From the NCBI GenBank assembly GCA_951640165.1, contig OX621264.1, forward strand, positions 8,313,001 through 8,377,000: DNA of 64,000 nucleotides, written 5' to 3'. Positions 21,640 to 31,433 of this stretch are shown piece by piece (position 1 is the first letter of the stretch; the number at the start of each line of letters is the position of its first letter). Made by a program: the position numbers and the translations under genes. The DNA is from Pseudoips prasinana (lineage: Eukaryota; Arthropoda; Insecta; Lepidoptera; Nolidae). The notes beneath the pieces are model-generated. The model had not been told where the DNA came from, did no database searches, and saw only the letters and a program-made list of their open reading frames with translations.

Positions 21640-22010
21640 GGTCCGTAGACAAATGACCAAAAACGGAACCTTTACGGATTTGTCATGTCTGTCTGTCCGT
21701 CCATATGTCACAGCCACTTTTTACCGATACTATAAGAACTATACTGTTGAAACTTGGTAAGTAGATGTATTCTGTGAACCGCATTAATATTTTTACACAA
21801 AAATAGAAAAACACCACAACATTTTGGGGGTTCCCCATACTTAGAACTGTAACTCAAATTTTGTTTTCATCCTACCCATACATGTGGGATTTATTGTCTA
21901 TGGCTAGGTCTTCAAAAATGATATTGAGGTTTCTAATTTTTTTTTCTAAACTTATTAGTTTGCGCGAGAGACACTTCCAAAGTGGTAAAATGCCCCCAAA
22001 AGAGAATGAT
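21640..22010 (+). repeat. Dispersed repeat H, copy 2
   Basis: AGGGGTCCGTAGACAAATGA, ACGGAACCTTTACGGATTTG, GTCTGTCTGTCCGTCCATAT, GTAAGTAGATGTATTCTGTG, TTTGCGCGAGAGACACTTCC. The most complete copy in plus orientation. Confidence 0.65.
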
Positions 22011-22283
22011 AAAACTAAAAAAAATATATGATTTACAATAATACCATGCAAACTTCCACCGAAAATTGGTTTGAACGAGATCTAGTTATCGGTTAAGTAG
22101 GTATAAAGGATTTCCTACTACGCATACTAAAAAGGTATGTAAGCAATAAAATTGAGCGTACTAGAATATTATTAGGTCGGCGGATCGATCGATGCGATAC
22201 CAGGGTCGTGACCCCACGAGGAAACCACAGATAAGTAATAAACATAAACTTCTAGTATTTTCACTGCGCAGTTATATACAAAC

Positions 22284-22603
22284 TTAGGGTCTAGCGGTAG
22301 TGTGTCCACACGCAGAAAACGAGGTCCTGGGTTCAAATCCCGGGTCGGGCCAAAAGTGATTTTGGGTCTATTCTGTTAAAAGAAAAATTTCTCAGCATCA
22401 GCCCGAAGTCTGGGAGCTCCGTGTCTCGGAGCACGTAAAGCCGTCGGTCCTTTACCTGACCTCTTTCCGGTCATGTCGCTAAGCGTCCCATCGGATCATG
22501 AGAGTGATGGAATAGAAAGTGCTCCTGTGATTCCGCACACACTTGTGCACTACTTATAATATGTCCCGCGCAGATGGCTAATCTCTATTGAGACTGGCCG
22601 CCG
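22284..22603 (+). mobile_element. tRNA-headed SINE G, complete copy
   Basis: Head TAGGGTCTAGCGGTAGTGTG (A-box-like) and GGTCCTGGGTTCAAATCCCG (B box); body AAGTGATTTTGGGTCTATTC, CTCAGCATCAGCCCGAAGTC, AGCACGTAAAGCCGTCGGTC, CATCGGATCATGAGAGTGAT; tail TAATATGTCCCGCGCAGATG. Same family as 26805-27180. Confidence 0.8.
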
Positions 22604-22621
22604 TGCCCAAAATTCGGCTAG

Positions 22622-22868
22622 GAGGCCGGTTGGCGTGGTTGGTAGACACTTGCCTTACACGCCGTAGGTCGTTGGTTCAATTCCCACCCTGGATAGATTT
22701 TTGTGTGCATGAACATGTCTGTTTGTCCTGAGTCTGGGTATAAGTAGGTATTTTACAAAAGAAAAGTAGTATATGCAGTATATCAGTTATCTGGTTTCCA
22801 TAGTACCAGCTCTGCTTAGTTTGGAATCAGATGACCGTGTGTGAATAATGTCCCAGGATAATATTATA
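22622..22868 (+). mobile_element. tRNA-headed SINE S2, complete copy
   Basis: Head AGGCCGGTTGGCGTGGTTGG and GGTCGTTGGTTCAATTCCCA (B box); body GTGTGCATGAACATGTCTGT, TTGTCCTGAGTCTGGGTATA; 3' region TATCAGTTATCTGGTTTCCA, GCTCTGCTTAGTTTGGAATC; tail AATGTCCCAGGATAATATTA. Reference copy for the other S2 pieces. Confidence 0.85.
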
Positions 22869-22873
22869 TTATA

Positions 22874-23182
22874 CTAGCTGTGCCCGCGACTTCGTCCGCG
22901 TGTTAATTAGTTTATTTTGTTTATTTTTTAGTAAAATAAAAGACTTTTTCTAAAAAAGCCTAAGTTACTCCTTATTACATCAGGTACCTGCCAATAAAAG
23001 TCCCGTCAAAATCGGTCCAGCCGTTACAGAGATTAGCCGGAACAAACAGACAGACAGACAGACAAAAATTGAAAAAAATGTTATTTTGGTGTATGTACCG
23101 TATATATATTCATATTTATGTAGTAAAAACCGGTTATTTTAATATTACAAACAGACACTCCAATTTTATTTATTTGTATAGA
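22874..23182 (-). mobile_element. Non-autonomous Helitron H2, complete, minus strand
   Basis: CTAGCTGTGCCCGCGACTTC at the left (3' end with hairpin) and TTATTTATTTGTATAGA at the right (5' TC end). Carries the (TCTG)n tract seen as CAGACAGACAGACAG. Confidence 0.85.
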
Positions 23183-23261
23183 TTATATCGAAGTTGTTAT
23201 ATCGTTAAGAGACTAGTGAAAACAAAAGACCAAATGAGAAGAAAATAATAATCACAATTCA

Positions 23262-23385
23262 CACTAATATTAGAAAGCCGAAAGTTTGTAAGTGTGTATG
23301 TTTGTTACTTCTTCGCGTCTAAACGGCTGGAGCGATTTCTATAAAATTTGGTAGGTTTGCTGACACCCTGGAAACTGAGGAGCAC
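23262..23385 (+). mobile_element. Helitron H1-type 5' fragment
   Basis: TCACACTAATATTAGAAAGC, GTGTGTATGTTTGTTACTTC, TAAACGGCTGGAGCGATTTC, GCTGACACCCTGG. Truncated before the 3' hairpin. Confidence 0.6.
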
Positions 23386-23627
23386 AGTTAGTAGATGATA
23401 AATAAGGATATAAACTGCGTACGCGCCCACAATAATACTTACCACGGTATCTATTCGGGAAAAGTCTGGTTTTAACCAATCTTCTCGTTACAATTTTAAC
23501 TCTTTCTACCTGACGTTATGTATCTAGTACATACATAATACTTAGTACACAGGGTAATGAAAGGTCAAAGAACTGGTGAGACAACTAATGACGTTCACGG
23601 TGCTTGTAGAAATAAAGAACATCTCAT

Positions 23628-23830
23628 CATCATCATCATATCAGCTGAAAGACGTCCACTGCTGGACAAAGGCCTCCCCCAAAGATCTCCACAATTGCCG
23701 GTCTTGCGCTTTTCGTATTCAGCAGTTTCCAGCGACCCGCACAACATCATCGGTCCATCTTGTAGGGGGCCTGCCCACGCTGCGTCTTCCGGTTCGTGGT
23801 CGCCACTCGAGAACCTTTCTGCCTCGAGAA
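23628..23830 (-). mobile_element. RTE-type LINE 3' end
   Basis: (CAT)n/ATCATCATCATATCAGCTG, AAGACGTCCACTGCTGGACA, AGGCCTCCCCCAAAGATCTC, GTCCATCTTGTAGGGGGCCT, GGTCGCCACTCGAGAACCTT. ORFs on either strand here belong to this dead fragment. Confidence 0.8.
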
Positions 23831-24019
23831 CATGTAGCTGGAGGTAATTCCTTTGGAGCTACTGCCACGTGGGAGTGGCTACCCGGCCCCGTGATTGAGA
23901 ACCTCAGCCAGGAAGCCGGAGCTGAATTCAACCACAGCGAGCTACTCCTACAGATCAAAGTGTAGCACACAAACCTCCTGTCTTACGCGTCCCTGTCGGT
24001 CGCTGGTTGCTAGTTCTCT

Positions 24020-24262
24020 CGTTTTATGAGGCTATAGCCTCTTTACATCATTCTGTCTCCCGCTTTGCCCTGGAGGGAAGTGGAACTATTCATTTTCTAA
24101 CTCCTCTTTTCTTTCTGATTAAATTTGTTGCGGGATCCAAGACAGTTAAAGCGATTCCCCGGAACATGCCTGAGCCTCACCGCTTACTGACATTTCATTG
24201 TGTGCCACTGTTGATCCTGACTTACAGGAGTTGCAGTGGTGGGTAAGAGGGAGAGACTATTA
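24020..24262 (+). mobile_element. R1/Jockey-like LINE 3'UTR, plus strand
   Basis: TTTTATGAGGCTATAGCCTC, CTCCCGCTTTGCCCTGGAGG, TTGTTGCGGGATCCAAGACA, ATGCCTGAGCCTCACCGCTT, GTGGTGGGTAAGAGGGAGAG. Ends at the former GACTAGTCCC position; the poly(A) tail is not evident. Upstream 23860-24019 is likely its coding 3' end, broken. Confidence 0.75.
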
Positions 24263-24591
24263 CATTTTAATTTTATAGCATTATTCGCAATGCAAAGCGT
24301 TTATCTAATCTCAAAAATGGGAAATCATAAATTTACATTAATATGCGTCGAATAATCCCTCCACAACGCAGCGCAGATGGGAAAAGTGCCCAGAAAGCTA
24401 GCCGCATGGCCACGGTAAGTAGATGGCAATGCTGATCCTCGGACCCAAGAAGAGGTCAGCCCTCTGGTCATGGGAAGCGTCGATCAATCTTTGTTAAAAG
24501 ATTGATGAGTCTATGTCTGGGGATTGGTTAAGATTTTACTGTAAGTTACTTCTATTTCCTTTACCTACTATTCTATCTACTACTATTAATC

Positions 24592-24739
24592 CTCCTAATA
24601 TTATGAACGCGAAAGTTTGTAAGTATGCATGGATGTTTGTTACTCTTTCACGTAAAAGCTACTGAATGGATTTTAATGAACTTTACAATAATATAGCTTA
24701 TACATCAGAATAACACGTAGGCAACAATTTATAAAGATA
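24592..24739 (+). mobile_element. Helitron H1, 3' end missing
   Basis: TCCTCCTAATATTATGAACG, AAAGTTTGTAAGTATGCATG, TTGTTACTCTTTCACGTAAA, AATATAGCTTATACATCAGA, CAACAATTTATAAAGATA. It abuts the CTAG 3' end of an opposite-strand Helitron at 24740. Confidence 0.7.
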
Positions 24740-25044
24740 CTAGCTGTGCTCCGCGGTTTGACCCGCGTTAAACTTTATAAATTATCCCAGCTCCTCCCCC
24801 GTAGGTGATAGCGTGATAAAATGTAGCCTATATGTTGATCCGACCTCTTAGTAACATTCATGCAAAATTTGAAGTAAATCCATGCAGTACTTTTTGAGTT
24901 TAGCCCGGACATACATACAAACAAAAATTCTAAAAACTATATTTTTAGCCTCAATATCGATTATAGATCACGCGCCAGCTATCCTTTTGAAAAAAAATTC
25001 AATGTACAGTTTTGACTTTCCTACGATTTTATTAAATGTATAGA
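24740..25044 (-). mobile_element. Non-autonomous Helitron H3, minus strand
   Basis: 3' end CTAGCTGTGCTCCGCGGTTT with hairpin; body CCAGCTCCTCCCCCGTAGGT, GACCTCTTAGTAACATTCAT, TCCATGCAGTACTTTTTGAG, GTACAGTTTTGACTTTCCTA; 5' end TGTATAGA (reverse of TCTATACA). Confidence 0.8.
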
Positions 25045-25118
25045 TTGTGTGAATTGTAAGTGTCAAGTAAGTAGGAAAAAATTCCGTCGTGCACTGCCAA
25101 AATCGCTAGAAGTACACA

Positions 25119-25235
25119 TCCTACTAATATTATAAGTGCTAAAGTTTGTGAATATAGACGTACGGATGTATGTTTGTTACTCTTTTACGCCAAAACTACT
25201 TTAACGTGGGCGAAACCCCGGGGCATGGCAAGTTT
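25119..25235 (+). mobile_element. Helitron H1 degenerate copy
   Basis: TCCTACTAATATTATAAGTG, GTATGTTTGTTACTCTTTTA, CGCCAAAACTACTTTAACGT, GGCGAAACCCCGGGGCATGG; the terminal CAGCTAG has decayed. Confidence 0.6.
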
Positions 25236-25414
25236 ACTCCTATTTCATTTACCCCTCGTACCTGGTCGTACCCTACTACAGAATATATTAACCCAGTTGT
25301 TGTGTCGTAACAGCTGCTCGCTCCGTCCAATCGATAGTATTGCGTCATAATATTACTATACGTAGCAATGTGAGTCTTACGTAACGGGACCGAGAATAGT
25401 GAGTATCCGAGAAT

Positions 25415-25535
25415 TTAGCTGCACGCAGTGGTTGATGGGCTTGCCTTTCACGCCAAAGGTCGTGGGTTCGATTCCCATTCGGGACAGATATTTGTGTGCA
25501 TGAACATGTCTGTTTGTCCCGAGTCTGGGTGTAAT
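25415..25535 (+). mobile_element. SINE S2, 5' portion
   Basis: Head remnant and B box GTCGTGGGTTCGATTCCCAT, then GTGTGCATGAACATGTCTGT and CCGAGTCTGGGTGTAAT. Replaced at 25536 by a Helitron H1-type sequence (TCACACTAATATTATAAAGG), so it is probably interrupted by that insertion. Confidence 0.7.
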
Positions 25536-25675
25536 CACACTAATATTATAAAGGCGAAAGTTTGTGAGTGTGTGACTGTGTGTATGTTTGTTACTTCATC
25601 ACATCTAAACGGTTGGAGGGATTTTAATAAAATGTGTAATGGAGTTAGCTGACACCCTGGATTAACAAATAGACT
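25536..25675 (+). mobile_element. Helitron H1-type fragment
   Basis: TCACACTAATATTATAAAGG, CTGTGTGTATGTTTGTTACT, CTAAACGGTTGGAGGGATTT, AGCTGACACCCTGGATTAAC; runs directly into the next Helitron (TCTATACA) at 25677. Confidence 0.65.
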
Positions 25676-25676
25676 A

Positions 25677-26260
25677 TCTATACATATAATAAAATCGTAG
25701 GAAAGTCAAAACTGTACATTGAATATTTTTGAAGTTATACTTCTTTTGGCGCGATGGAGAAAAATGATGAGAGTGAATTTTTACGATGCGCGCGCACACC
25801 GACACCAAAAAATTTTACAGCATGAAGTTAGTTCTAGGTGGTATGAGAGTGAATTTTTACGATGCGCGCGCATCGTGCGCGCGCATTGTAAAAATAACAG
25901 CATGACGTTAGTTCTAGGTGGTATGAAAATTGATAACTATGTTCAAGTTGTATATTAAGAAGTATAACTTCTAACGCGTGTACATAAGTACACACAAGTT
26001 TTTTTTTTAAAGGATATCTACTTGGGGCGTGATCTGCAACCGAGATCGAAGTCAAAAATATAGTTTTTAGAATTTTTGTCTGTATGTATATCCGGGCTAA
26101 ACTCAAAAAGTACTGCTTGGATTTACTTCAAATTTTGCATGAATATTACTAAGAGGTCGGGTCAACATATAGGCGACATATTATCATGCTATGACGTACG
26201 GGGGAGGAGCTGTGTTAAGTTATAAAATTTAACGCGGGTAAAACCGCGGGGCACAGCTAG
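25677..26260 (+). mobile_element. Helitron H3 interrupted by MITE M2
   Basis: 5' part TCTATACATATAATAAAATC ... GTACATTGAATATTTTT (25677-25730), then MITE M2 copy C, then 3' part AAAGGATATCTACTTGGGGC ... AACGCGGGTAAAACCGCGGG ... GCACAGCTAG (about 26005-26260). Comparison with the intact H3 copies at 24740 and 27925 shows the two parts are adjacent in the uninterrupted element. Confidence 0.8.
25731..25999 (+). mobile_element. MITE M2, copy C, nested in Helitron H3
   Basis: GAAGTTATACTTCTTTTGGC to GTACATAAGTACACACAAG; nearly identical to copy A at 7333-7601 (for example the same double GCGCGC palindrome), so a recent relative. Confidence 0.85.
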
Positions 26261-26472
26261 TAATTTATAAAGTTTAATGCTGGTTAAACCGCGGGGCACA
26301 GCTAGTATTATAAATGCGAAAGTTTGTGAGTGTGTATGTTTGTTACTTCTTCACGGCTAAACGGCTTCAGCGATTTTAATAAAATTTGGTATGGAGTTAG
26401 CTGACACCCTGGATTAACACATAGGCTGTAATTTATAAACTTTAATGCGGGTATACTGTGGGGCACAGCTAG
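26261..26472 (+). mobile_element. Tandem Helitron 3' ends
   Basis: Directly after the CTAG at 26260 a second 3' end (AAACCGCGGGGCACAGCTAG) terminates at 26305. It is followed by TATTATAAATGCGAAAGTTT through to a third terminus GGGGCACAGCTAG at 26472. Head-to-tail Helitron ends are expected when insertion or copying starts next to an existing end. Confidence 0.75.
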
Positions 26473-26499
26473 TTATCTATATAATAATAAGAATAGTAG

Positions 26500-26573
26500 T
26501 ATATGTAGTATATTGGTTTCCATAGTACAAGTCTCTGCTTAGTTTGGGATCAGACGGCCGTGTGGTAATATTA
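26500..26573 (+). mobile_element. SINE S2, 3' tail
   Basis: GTATATTGGTTTCCATAGTA, CTCTGCTTAGTTTGGGATCA, GACGGCCGTGTGGTAATATT; head absent. Confidence 0.6.
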
Positions 26574-26574
26574 T

Positions 26575-26740
26575 AAAATAAAATAAAAAAGGTTTTTATT
26601 CACGTAGACTTTAAAAACGCGCTTGTTAATAGTCAGAACATGTTTGTAGTAATACAGTTATTATTTCTAGTTACTTATTACATTAGTTACTTATTGTTAT
26701 TATATAGGATATAATTTTATAGTACAGTCCTTTAAAAAGG
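26575..26740 (+). repeat. Dispersed repeat D, copy 1
   Basis: AAAATAAAAAAGGTTTTTAT, TCACGTAGACTTTAAAAACG, GTCAGAACATGTTTGTAGTA, TTATTATTTCTAGTTACT. Other copies: 27705-27815, 38493-38738 (reverse) and the copy split at 42594/45233. A starting AATAAAAAAGG tract suggests a reversed poly(A) tail. Confidence 0.65.
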
Positions 26741-26804
26741 GCAGCTGACAAGCTTAAGTAGATTTAGATTTTTTTAGATCTGTATTTTATATTTACAATA
26801 TTCA

Positions 26805-27180
26805 TCCATTGACTGCGTCGTTGGCATCGGTAGCGTGTTTTACCGCAGGTAATCAGGTTCTGGGTTCAAATCCCGGGTCGAGCCAAAAACTAATTTTGGG
26901 CATGTTCCGTAAAAAAAATTCTCAGTGTCAGCCCGAAGTCTGGAAATCGGCGGCCTATTACACATCCGGGTCTCGGAGAGCACGTAAAGCCGTCGGTCCT
27001 GTACCTGAACTCTTTCCGGTCGTGTCGCCAGTCGTCCCATCGGATTATGAGTGATGGAATAGAAAGTGCCCCTGTGTTTGCGCACACACTTGTGCACTAT
27101 ATTATGTCCTGCGCAATTGGCTAGTCTCCATTAAAAAAATTCAGTCGGCAAGTCAGCCCGAAATTCAGTCAGGAGGACAT
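26805..27180 (+). mobile_element. tRNA-headed SINE G, copy 3
   Basis: Head GTAGCGTGTTTTACCGCAGG, B box CTGGGTTCAAATCCCGGGTC; body TCTCAGTGTCAGCCCGAAGT, AGCACGTAAAGCCGTCGGTC, ATCGGATTATGAGTGATGGA; tail ATTATGTCCTGCGCAATTGG. Overlapping short ORFs on both strands are not genes. Confidence 0.8.
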
Positions 27181-27704
27181 TATTATTATTCATCCGAATA
27201 AATATAAATTAAAAATAGAACACTTAATTCAGCCAGCCAGCTCAATTAAATTATTTAAGTAAGTACTATTTTGCATTTTATCTATAGTTTACTATCTATG
27301 GTCTTGCTGTCTAGACGCCATAGTCGGAAATTTGGCGCGCGTTTCCATCTACTTACATAAATGTTATCTAACAATTTTTCCCATAACGTTCCTTTGCCAA
27401 AAGACTGTCGCATTGCGGAACTCGTTAATTGTAGGTCGTCAACTCGAATCACGTTGAGTATTAGTGATAATATTATCTGTTATCAAAGCGGTATCAATGG
27501 AAATGACCTTGGAATGATAGACGGAATTTTAGCGTAACTGGGTTACGTAATTTCTTTGGTTATGTGGTGGCGCTAGCAGCGCGAATCTTCGCGTAGCGAG
27601 GCGGCAAAACAAATTATTACCATGTTGATTACGCACAGATTGTGACTTAAATGCTATTTTATATTTGTAAATTGCTTTCTTTTTAAGTAGAACCAAACCA
27701 TTAA

Positions 27705-27815
27705 AAAATAAAGGTTTTATTCACGTGGACTTTAAAAAAGCGCTTGTATGAAGTCAGAAAACGTTTGTAGTAATATAGTTAATTATAGATAATTATTTCT
27801 AGGTAAGTAGGTGCA
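27705..27815 (+). repeat. Dispersed repeat D, copy 2
   Basis: AATAAAGGTTTTATTCACGT, GGACTTTAAAAAAGCGCTTG, CGTTTGTAGTAATATAGTTA, AATTATTTCTAGGTAAG. Confidence 0.6.
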
Positions 27816-27924
27816 TATTATAACTCTCATCGTTTCCATGAGAACTCTTTGTATAATACATCTATATTAATTCTTTATGAACAAACAGAACATATTTTAT
27901 TCAACTTTAAGAACCTATTAGGCA

Positions 27925-28225
27925 CTAGCTGTGCCCCGCGGTTTTACCCGCGTTAAATTTTATAAATTATCACAGCTCCTCCCCCGTAGGTGATAGCGTA
28001 ATAATATGTAGCCTATATGTTGACCCGACGTCTTAGTTATATTCATACAAAATTTGAAGTAAATCCATGCAGTACTTTTTGAGTTTAGCCCGGATATACA
28101 TACAGGCAAACAGATAAACAGACAAAAATTCTAAAAACTTTATTATTGGCTTCGATACCGATTGCATATCACGCCCCAAGTATCGATTTAAAAAAAAATT
28201 CAATGTACAGTTTTGACTTTGGGGT
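27925..28225 (-). mobile_element. Helitron H3, minus strand
   Basis: CTAGCTGTGCCCCGCGGTTT and hairpin, CACAGCTCCTCCCCCGTAGG, GTTGACCCGACGTCTTAGTT, GCAGTACTTTTTGAGTTTAG; truncated near 28225 at GTACAGTTTTGACTTTGGGG. Confidence 0.8.
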
Positions 28226-28255
28226 ATACTTATACTTTGGGGTATACTTGGGGTA

Positions 28256-28377
28256 GGTGTACCCCAATCTGTCAAATTTCTCCTATAGATTTTCCACTTT
28301 ATCACAAAGGCATAAGGTTCACTTTCAATTGGAGAAATTTGACAGATTGGTGTAGCTTGATGTGCTGGCGTTTTTAC
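28256..28377. mobile_element. MITE M1, 5'-truncated copy
   Basis: Starts at TGTACCCCAATCTGTCAAAT and ends GATGTGCTGGCGTTTTTACA. The left terminus is replaced by a 20-bp direct repeat (TTTGGGGTATACTT, twice) at 28217-28252. Confidence 0.75.
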
Positions 28378-28391
28378 ATCATTTGTAGGGC

Positions 28392-28545
28392 AGACGCTTG
28401 GCAGACGGGTTGGCGATCGCAGTATGATGGTCATAGTACTCAGAGAGACGCTGCTGCCCGTCCTCTGGTAAATATTCCCTCGGGAAGACTTTACTCTTCC
28501 CAGGGATGAGACGGGGTGGTATATTCTATGCCGTCAGTTACACAG
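28392..28545 (+). repeat. Dispersed repeat E, copy 4
   Basis: CAGACGCTTGGCAGACGGGT, TGGCGATCGCAGTATGATGG, AGAGAGACGCTGCTGCCCGT, ATATTCCCTCGGGA, GATGAGACGGGGTGG. Confidence 0.7.
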
Positions 28546-28569
28546 GTACTTAAGACGCTAAAAACACCC

Positions 28570-28619
28570 AACTTCGTATAGTACTAGTCGAGTTTATACG
28601 ACTAGTACTATACGAAGTT
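28570..28619. repeat. Perfect 21-bp-arm inverted repeat
   Basis: Arms AACTTCGTATAGTACTAGTC(G) and its exact complement, 8-bp loop AGTTTATA. Could form a stable cruciform or hairpin. Not part of any repeat family seen here. Confidence 0.9.
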
Positions 28620-28876
28620 ACCAATGACGTAGAAAAAACAGGATGTCATAATAGATAAAATAATAATAATACAAAAGGCTGCAATAATGGGAACGGCACG
28701 CATTGTGAGAAGGTTCCTTACTCTGTCGCCCTGACCACCGGCGGCCTAGGGCGTCAAACCTCGCCGCTGGAGAACCTCAATTTTTTTCATATTTATTTAT
28801 ATTAATTGTTTTCTTTTTTGTTTCACTTATATATATATATAAGTTAAAAATAAGAACTTTAAGTAAATAATTTGGA

Positions 28877-29132
28877 ATAATAATATCTAGGGGCAATGTC
28901 ATACAGATCATCCTAACCCAAACTAAGCAAAGCTTGTACTATGGATACCACCTCAGGCGACGATATAGGTACATACTTATATAGATAGATAAATACTTAA
29001 ATACATAGAAAACATCCATGACTCAGAAACAAATATTCGTGCTCATCACACAAATATTTGCACTTACCGGGATTCGAACCCAGGACCACCAGCTTCATAG
29101 GCAGGAGCACTACCAACTGGGCTACGGTGACC
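28877..29132 (-). mobile_element. SINE S1, copy 4
   Basis: AATAATAATATCTAGGGGCA, ATGTCATACAGATCATCCTA ... CCGGGATTCGAACCCAGGAC, CACTACCAACTGGGCTACGG. Both pol III boxes present in reverse. Confidence 0.85.
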
Positions 29133-29179
29133 GTGAATGTATATAACAATCTTACTACAAATTACCATTTAAATTGAGT

Positions 29180-29407
29180 TAATAATATCCTGGGACATTC
29201 TTCACACACGGCAATCTGATCCCAAACTAAGCAGAGCTTGTACTGTGGAAACCAGATAACTGATAGACTACATATACTACTTTTCTTTTGTAAATATATA
29301 CTTATATAGATAATTACACCCAGACTCAGGACAAACATTTATACTTACACACAAATATCTGTCGGCGTGAAAGTCAAGCATTTACCAACCACGCCAAACG
29401 GGCTGTC
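29180..29407 (-). mobile_element. SINE S2, nearly complete
   Basis: TAATAATATCCTGGGACATT, ATCTGATCCCAAACTAAGCA, ATACTTATATAGATAATTAC, ACCCAGACTCAGGACAAACA and a head remnant CATTTACCAACCACGCCAAA. Confidence 0.75.
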
Positions 29408-29468
29408 AAAATCCAAACCCGTCAAACTTCTAATTTATAATTTTTTGATAATCTTGTTTACATGTACA

Positions 29469-29656
29469 TTGCTGCTTGGTGACGGCGGTGAATATCAGAA
29501 TATCGTCACCCCATCTCATCCCATGGGGGCGTAGAAGTCGTCCCGAGGGAATACCTCCCAGGAGACGGGCAGAAGCTTTCTTCTGAATACTATGAGCATC
29601 TTACTGCGAACGCCAACCCGTCGGCCAAGCGTGGCGATTATGGCATATCGCCCCAA
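29469..29656 (-). repeat. Dispersed repeat E, copy 5
   Basis: GGTGACGGCGGTGAATATCA, CACCCCATCTCATCCCATGG, GTCCCGAGGGAATACC, GCCAACCCGTCGGCCAAGCG, GGCGATTATGGCATATCG. A short RTE 3' tip follows on the plus strand (GTCCAGCGGTGGACTTCTCT, CAGCTGTAATGATGATGAT at 29675-29713). Confidence 0.65.
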
Positions 29657-30022
29657 GATGATTCTTAGGGGAGGTTGTCCAGCGGTGGACTTCTCTCAGC
29701 TGTAATGATGATGATACATTATTATACATTAAACTAGTTGAATCGTGTTTTAGGATTAAGTGTGTTCTTCTAAATATAGTCAAAATTGACGTACCTATAT
29801 TTTATTTGACGTCATGAACCTAGTAGTTGTATTGACTATACACTTCCGGAAAGTCAACAATTTGGCAGACGGATCACGGATGCGATACCACACGTGTCAC
29901 CTAACAGATTGATAGGGAAAATTACCGACCTGTTAAAATAAATATTGATCAACTGCAGATAGATTCGATCCGTTGTGTGACGATACCTACCTACAACATA
30001 CAGCGATGATATTTACTTACCG

Positions 30023-30345
30023 TATGGGCAGAGGTTACCCTGGTGTCAGAGTATTCTAGCCGCCCAGTAGGCCTCTGGCATGGCTTAACGACTATTGCCT
30101 AATGGCTATAACCCGGCCCGACAGCTTAACGTGCCCTCCGAAGCACGGAAATTAAGCCACATTGGCGGTCACCCTCCTAACTCTAGACATGAAGGGGTTA
30201 TGGTAAGTGTAATTTGGCATTCAATGATTAAGTTGTGATGTTATTTTATTTTGTGATGAGGAAGTATATCAGTATTCGAGATGTGTGTGTGTGTGGTCTG
30301 ACAGCGAGCCAAGTTGCTTAACCTTGATTACCACTTATGAGAGTA
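30023..30345 (-). mobile_element. 5S rRNA-headed SINE, copy 3, interrupted
   Basis: Reverse body GTATGGGCAGAGGTTACCCT, GTAGGCCTCTGGCATGGCTT, CGGCCCGACAGCTTAACGTG to ACATTGGCGGTCAC at about 30173. About 125 bp of unrelated sequence (with a GT microsatellite) follows, then the head continues: GACAGCGAGCCAAGTTGCTT, AACCTTGATTACCACTTATG. Confidence 0.6.
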
Positions 30346-30617
30346 TCCGGCTATGAGCCACAATAATGATAAAATTGCATTGGAGTCGCTTACGAAGGGC
30401 TTAGAAGTATGTAACCATTCAACCCCTATTCCACACCTTTAGTTTAATGCGGAGACAGAAAGAAAGTCATATGGAGGGGCATAATGCTTTTTCTTCATGT
30501 GGCAATTTCTACATATCACCTCTAGCCGCGTTAAGGAACTTTGTTCCAATATTACCAAATTAACCGGTCCTCCGTTTAGAACCTACGCAGCTACGCTGAC
30601 AGAGATAGAAAGAAACT

Positions 30618-30822
30618 TTTTTTTTATTTTATAGGCAAAGTCCGCATTAGGGAAATTAATCCCTGTGTCGCGGGGTACTTTACAAACATATAACAGACGG
30701 ACACTAATTACATCCAGACTCAGAACAACTATTTATGGGACACACAAATAGTTGTACGGCGCGGGATTCGAGCCCGCGACACGAAGCGGCGACTGTCTTA
30801 GCCGCTGCGTCACACGTGCAGT
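30618..30822 (-). mobile_element. tRNA-headed SINE F, complete
   Basis: Reverse of 9528-9840 without its extra middle: T-rich tail, AGGCAAAGTCCGCATTAGGG, CCTGTGTCGCGGGGTACTTT, ACACACAAATAGTTGTACGG, GCGCGGGATTCGAGCCCGCG (B box), ACTGTCTTAGCCGCTGCGTC (A-box region). Confidence 0.75.
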
Positions 30823-31433
30823 CAACTTTATTCCAAAATTAAAGAGAAACCGGTCATCCGTTTAGAAGCTACGTCGACACAGATAAACAGAAACATGAAT
30901 AACAGACATCTCAGCGTCGTCGAATGCTTTCAATCGCAATATAAAGTATCTTCTTTTCCGACTTTTCTAACTGCCCCACCCCTCTATAGTCTATTGACCA
31001 TGCGCCATACTTCCCAGACTTCCTTTTTACGTAACAAGTTACGTAAACGGCTGCGGACTTTGCGCGGGTTGCGGTTCGATACTGGCTGGCTCGATTTTGT
31101 TTATAGCTATGCGTTTTTCGCAAGGTTGGCAGCTATGGGTAGTATTTATCCAAAGAGGTTGAATAACCTGGGAGAATTATTATGATGAATATGCCATAAA
31201 CTTTTATTGAACCTTTTTTTTAATTGATTTGAATAAGTATATTTTTTTTAATAATATTCAAAATCGATTTCAGCCAAAGAGAAAACGTGTATCATATAAT
31301 CATCCATACGAACTAAAACATACGGTAGAATTGATAATCTCTTTCTTCTGACGTTTGTTTGAGTGTGTATAGTAGGTAGGTACCTTCCAAACCTATACGC
31401 CCATGTTGAAATAAACGAAGGCGCTCATAGCCT

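Noticed and set aside
26890..27097. Short minus-strand ORFs with Cys-rich peptides
   Set aside because: They lie wholly inside SINE G and recur with the same frames in the other SINE G copies.
28570..28619. Engineered loxP site
   Set aside because: Only the AACTTCGTATA half-arm matches; the rest of the arm and the spacer length do not fit lox, so this is chance similarity within a natural palindrome.
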